Positions 61,538 through 64,000 of a DNA stretch of 64,000 nt are shown here, piece by piece. The stretch is taken from assembly GCA_029531795.1 (NCBI GenBank), contig JAPEIS010000001.1, positions 186,001-250,000 on the forward strand, written 5' to 3'. Position numbers and translations under genes: made by a program. Every line of letters begins with the position of its first letter. Positions within the stretch are counted from its first letter, which is position 1. The DNA is from Sclerotinia nivalis. Its lineage: Eukaryota > Ascomycota > Leotiomycetes > Helotiales > Sclerotiniaceae. The notes under the pieces are model-generated. The model made no database searches and was not told the origin of the DNA. It saw only the letters and a program-made list of their open reading frames with translations.

Positions 61538-61560
61538 GTGTAGGTGTAGGTGTAGGTGTA
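61538..61560. repeat. TGTAGG hexamer repeat
   Basis: About four units. Confidence 0.8.
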
Positions 61561-62277
61561 ATAGTTAGGTGAGGATGAGTGTGTGAGGGGAAAGGAGGGC
61601 GAGGGGTATATAATGGTAGGAGATAGAGAGAGAGAGATGATATAATAAGTTTTTAGAAGATATATTGTGAGAAAGTTGGATTGCTTGGGCCATATATGTA
61701 GCTAGTTCATGGGCATTAGATCATATGATCCTTTGTAGTTAAATATAAAAAGAAGGTTTCGTTTTTTCTTTTGAGAATAATCCATCGTTTTCATTAATCT
61801 TTTTACATACCCATTGTATACAATCCCAACCCATTGTTAATTCCATTAGTTCTACTATTCGAAATTTATACAATGTAGTCTGATCAATTCGTATCCTATT
61901 CCTCCTCGCAGCGTGCTATCGGGACGCACGTATCTCGACCTACCTCATTCACAATATGTAAGGAGAGGGAGATTTGTAGTGGTGGATAGATAGATATCTA
62001 TAATTGGGATTTGAATGAATAAATAATAAATAAATATACTTCGATTTTAAAATCTAAATACTTTATTCTCTAATCCCTCTAAGAAAATCGTGTTCAATAT
62101 CGGAAAAATCTATTTACAATCTTTATTTTATATAAGCTATTCTTTTTTTTAAATTTTCGGTATCTTTGAGATGAGTTGAATGAGTGAGTTTGATTTGGCT
62201 ATATATTTATTTTCTATTTATCTATTTAGTTATATTTTCTATAGTTTTTGTTTCAAAGTAAGAGAGATTGGGGGGGA

Positions 62278-62316
62278 AGAGGAGGAAAGAGGAGGAAAGA
62301 GGAGGAAAGAGGAGGG
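62278..62316. repeat. GAGGAGGAAA purine repeat
   Basis: About four tandem 10-bp units, all purine on this strand. Confidence 0.85.
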
Positions 62317-63075
62317 AAGGGGGCTGAGAAGGGGAGAGGTTGACAAGAGGGAGTTTGATTTTATTTTTATTTTTAGTTTTATTTTTGTTTTCGGAGTGGC
62401 TGGGGGAAGTACTAGGAGATTTATTTAAGATTTATTTAAGATTATTTTTCTTTTTAGAGAATTTTAGCGATTAAATAATAAAAGAGGAAAGGAAAAGAGA
62501 AGAGAAGAGAGAAAGAGAGCCGATGTAATATTGCGGAGGTTTTATTCTTGAAGAATAAAGAATAATGAATAAGGGGTATTTTGATCTAGGTGTAAAAGTG
62601 TAGATGCTACGAATTAAGCGAGTGAAGTATAGGGGGACTTTTCGGAGAGTGAGTAAGAAAGATGAGTAAGTGGTATTGGCACCCCGATGTATCGTAGTAT
62701 ATTGTAGATAGTAGATATATCAGTTATGGTATACCGGTACTGTATTGAATAATTGAGCTAATATTTCTCATTTCTTATACCTTATCCCGTATTATAAGAT
62801 TACATCCATCTCATTGCCGGTATTCCTACAATATCGTGTATCTCACGCAAGACCACTTATGTATTCATCCATCCATCCATCCATTCAGTCTGCAACGCAT
62901 TTCCAAAACAAAAATAATCCTTTCCATTCAATTCAATTCGATTTAATACCATCCCATTTCAACCTTGCCGAAGAAATCCCCAGAAATGAGACTACATCTC
63001 CTTACACAAACCTAACTATCATAATTCTTTCCTTTCTCCTCCACTTCACTCCATATCCATAACCCCTCTTTAATT

Positions 63076-63829
63076 TTACTTCGACTTATCCGTGCCAGTC
63101 ATTACATTGTGGAATGCTTTCCCTAGAGCAGACGGCTGCAATCCATACAAATTAGTCAATGATCATTATGCGGTTACGCCTTCGCATCCCCCTTTTCATA
63201 ATTTCATTTCAAGCCCCCGATCTCATTGTATCCCTCAACGTCCTAACCCGAAACACCTCAAACCACACATTCGGAAAAGATCTATCCGGCAGGCCACCTT
63301 CCAGAACTAACCATCATCCACCAAAGCCCCAAAAGCCCACCTCACCTTCTCCTCACCCTCTACTCTCCTCCCCTATCACCCCCCCCCCCCCCCAAAACAA
63401 AAACAAAACCAAAACCAAAAAAACAATATAAAACATACCTCACTCCTCTGATTCAAAATCCCCTCCTTAAACCCCTCACTATCAACCCCACGATACTCAT
63501 CCATCTTCCCCCTCTGCTCCTGACTTCCAAGCGTAGACGCATAACCCGGTGTATGATTTGCGCTTCCGCCCGCGCGGGTGTGTGCATTTTCTATATTTTG
63601 TACTGTTGTTTTGGAGGGGGGGTTAGTTGTGCTGTGGTATTATTTTGTGGTATGGTTTTAGTGGGAGGGAGGAGGGAAAAGGGAGGGAAGGAGAGGAGAC
63701 GGAGGAAGAGAAAGTAAACCAACCACCAGGAGGTTTAAGCGAAGGAAGCATATCATGAATAGAGGAAGGAATTTTCGAAGGTTGATTTTGACCCGAATTA
63801 GGGTTTGCATTGGCGTTTGAATCGGGCAT
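63076..63829 (-). CDS. Small conserved-looking protein, 105 aa, unknown
   Basis: Exons 63829-63724, 63590-63439 and 63135-63076. The first intron has donor gttggt, the second donor gtatgt and acceptor ttgcag; the frame closes with TAA. The second intron is 303 nt and holds a 15-base C run. The product is hydrophilic: MPDSNANANPNSGQNQPSKI, SSIHDMLPSLKPPGG, then GYASTLGSQEQRGKMDEYRG and a tail PSALGKAFHNVMTGTDKSK. No signal peptide or membrane segment. It looks like a small disordered stress-type protein, but I do not recognise it. The third exon was chosen over a nearer acceptor (63298) because its translation is far more protein-like; this junction is the least certain. Confidence 0.6.
63379..63393. 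repeat. Poly-C run within an intron
   Basis: About 15 C in a row, followed by an AAAAC run. Confidence 0.8.
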
Positions 63830-64000
63830 TTTGAAGTTCTGAATGTAGTTTTTTGTCAAGTAATTAAAGTAAAGTAAAGTATTAGGTAGGTAAGCAAAGC
63901 AAAGTGATATCGTGTAAAAAACCTCATTCAATGTAACTGAATCGAATAGAATGGTATATTGAATTCAGATTTAGATTTAGATTTAAATTCAGATTTGAAT

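Larger units (their letters stand above)
61001..63075. other. Intergenic, about 2.1 kb
   Basis: 3' flanks of the remodeler and the small right-end gene, which converge. AT-rich with a GAATAT repeat (61430-61483), a TGTAGG repeat (61538-61560) and a purine repeat (62278-62316). No gene is seen. Confidence 0.55.

Noticed and set aside
1..64000. Secondary-metabolite cluster, transposon or virus-derived element
   Set aside because: No PKS/NRPS, P450 cluster, reverse transcriptase, transposase, terminal repeats or viral genes were recognised.

Overview
This is nuclear DNA of a filamentous ascomycete. The genes carry short GT-AG introns, several of them separate exons of only 8-21 nt, and the products are Pezizomycotina-type housekeeping proteins. 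The L-galactonate dehydratase gene, with a GaaR-type site in its promoter, and the general gene style suggest a leotiomycete of the Botrytis/Sclerotinia kind. That placement is an inference; no search was possible. No bacterial, viral, CRISPR or intact transposon sequence was seen.

Layout. 0-3.1 kb: the 3' end of a membrane-anchored spermidine-synthase-like gene lies off the left edge, followed by L-galactonate dehydratase (pectin sugar catabolism). 4.1-6.0 kb: a decayed GH72 beta-1,3-glucanosyltransferase. 6.7-18 kb is dense: a Rad60/Esc2-type SUMO-like protein divergent from LSm6, a SAM methyltransferase with an 11-nt exon, the PI 4-kinase STT4 divergent from proteasome subunit beta-6. 18.4-25.2 kb: a HAD hydrolase, an Hsp20/Hsp30 chaperone with heat-shock elements, and an RRM-YTH RNA-binding protein that also has an 11-nt exon. 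25.2-34.3 kb is gene-poor; it holds a relic of a queuosine-salvage (DUF2419/QNG1) gene and one doubtful 58-aa gene. 34.3-39.2 kb: eIF3m, UMP kinase, a small mitochondrial-type membrane protein and a small Ser/Gly-rich wall protein. 39.2-45.2 kb is gene-poor with a TPR (NLR-type) relic. 45.2-49.6 kb: glucose-6-phosphate dehydrogenase and ribosomal protein eL33. 49.6-53.3 kb is empty. 53.3-64 kb: a DUF2406 protein, the V-ATPase assembly factor Vma21 divergent from a Fun30/SMARCAD1-type remodeler, and a small unknown gene.

The genes do not form one pathway or a biosynthetic cluster. The recurring arrangement is close divergent pairs that share a promoter (Rad60-like/LSm6, STT4/PRE7, VMA21/FUN30), separated by long AT-rich, repeat-bearing intergenic blocks in which old gene copies have decayed. 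Exon coordinates in the entries come from reading splice sites and checking that the frame closes across every junction.
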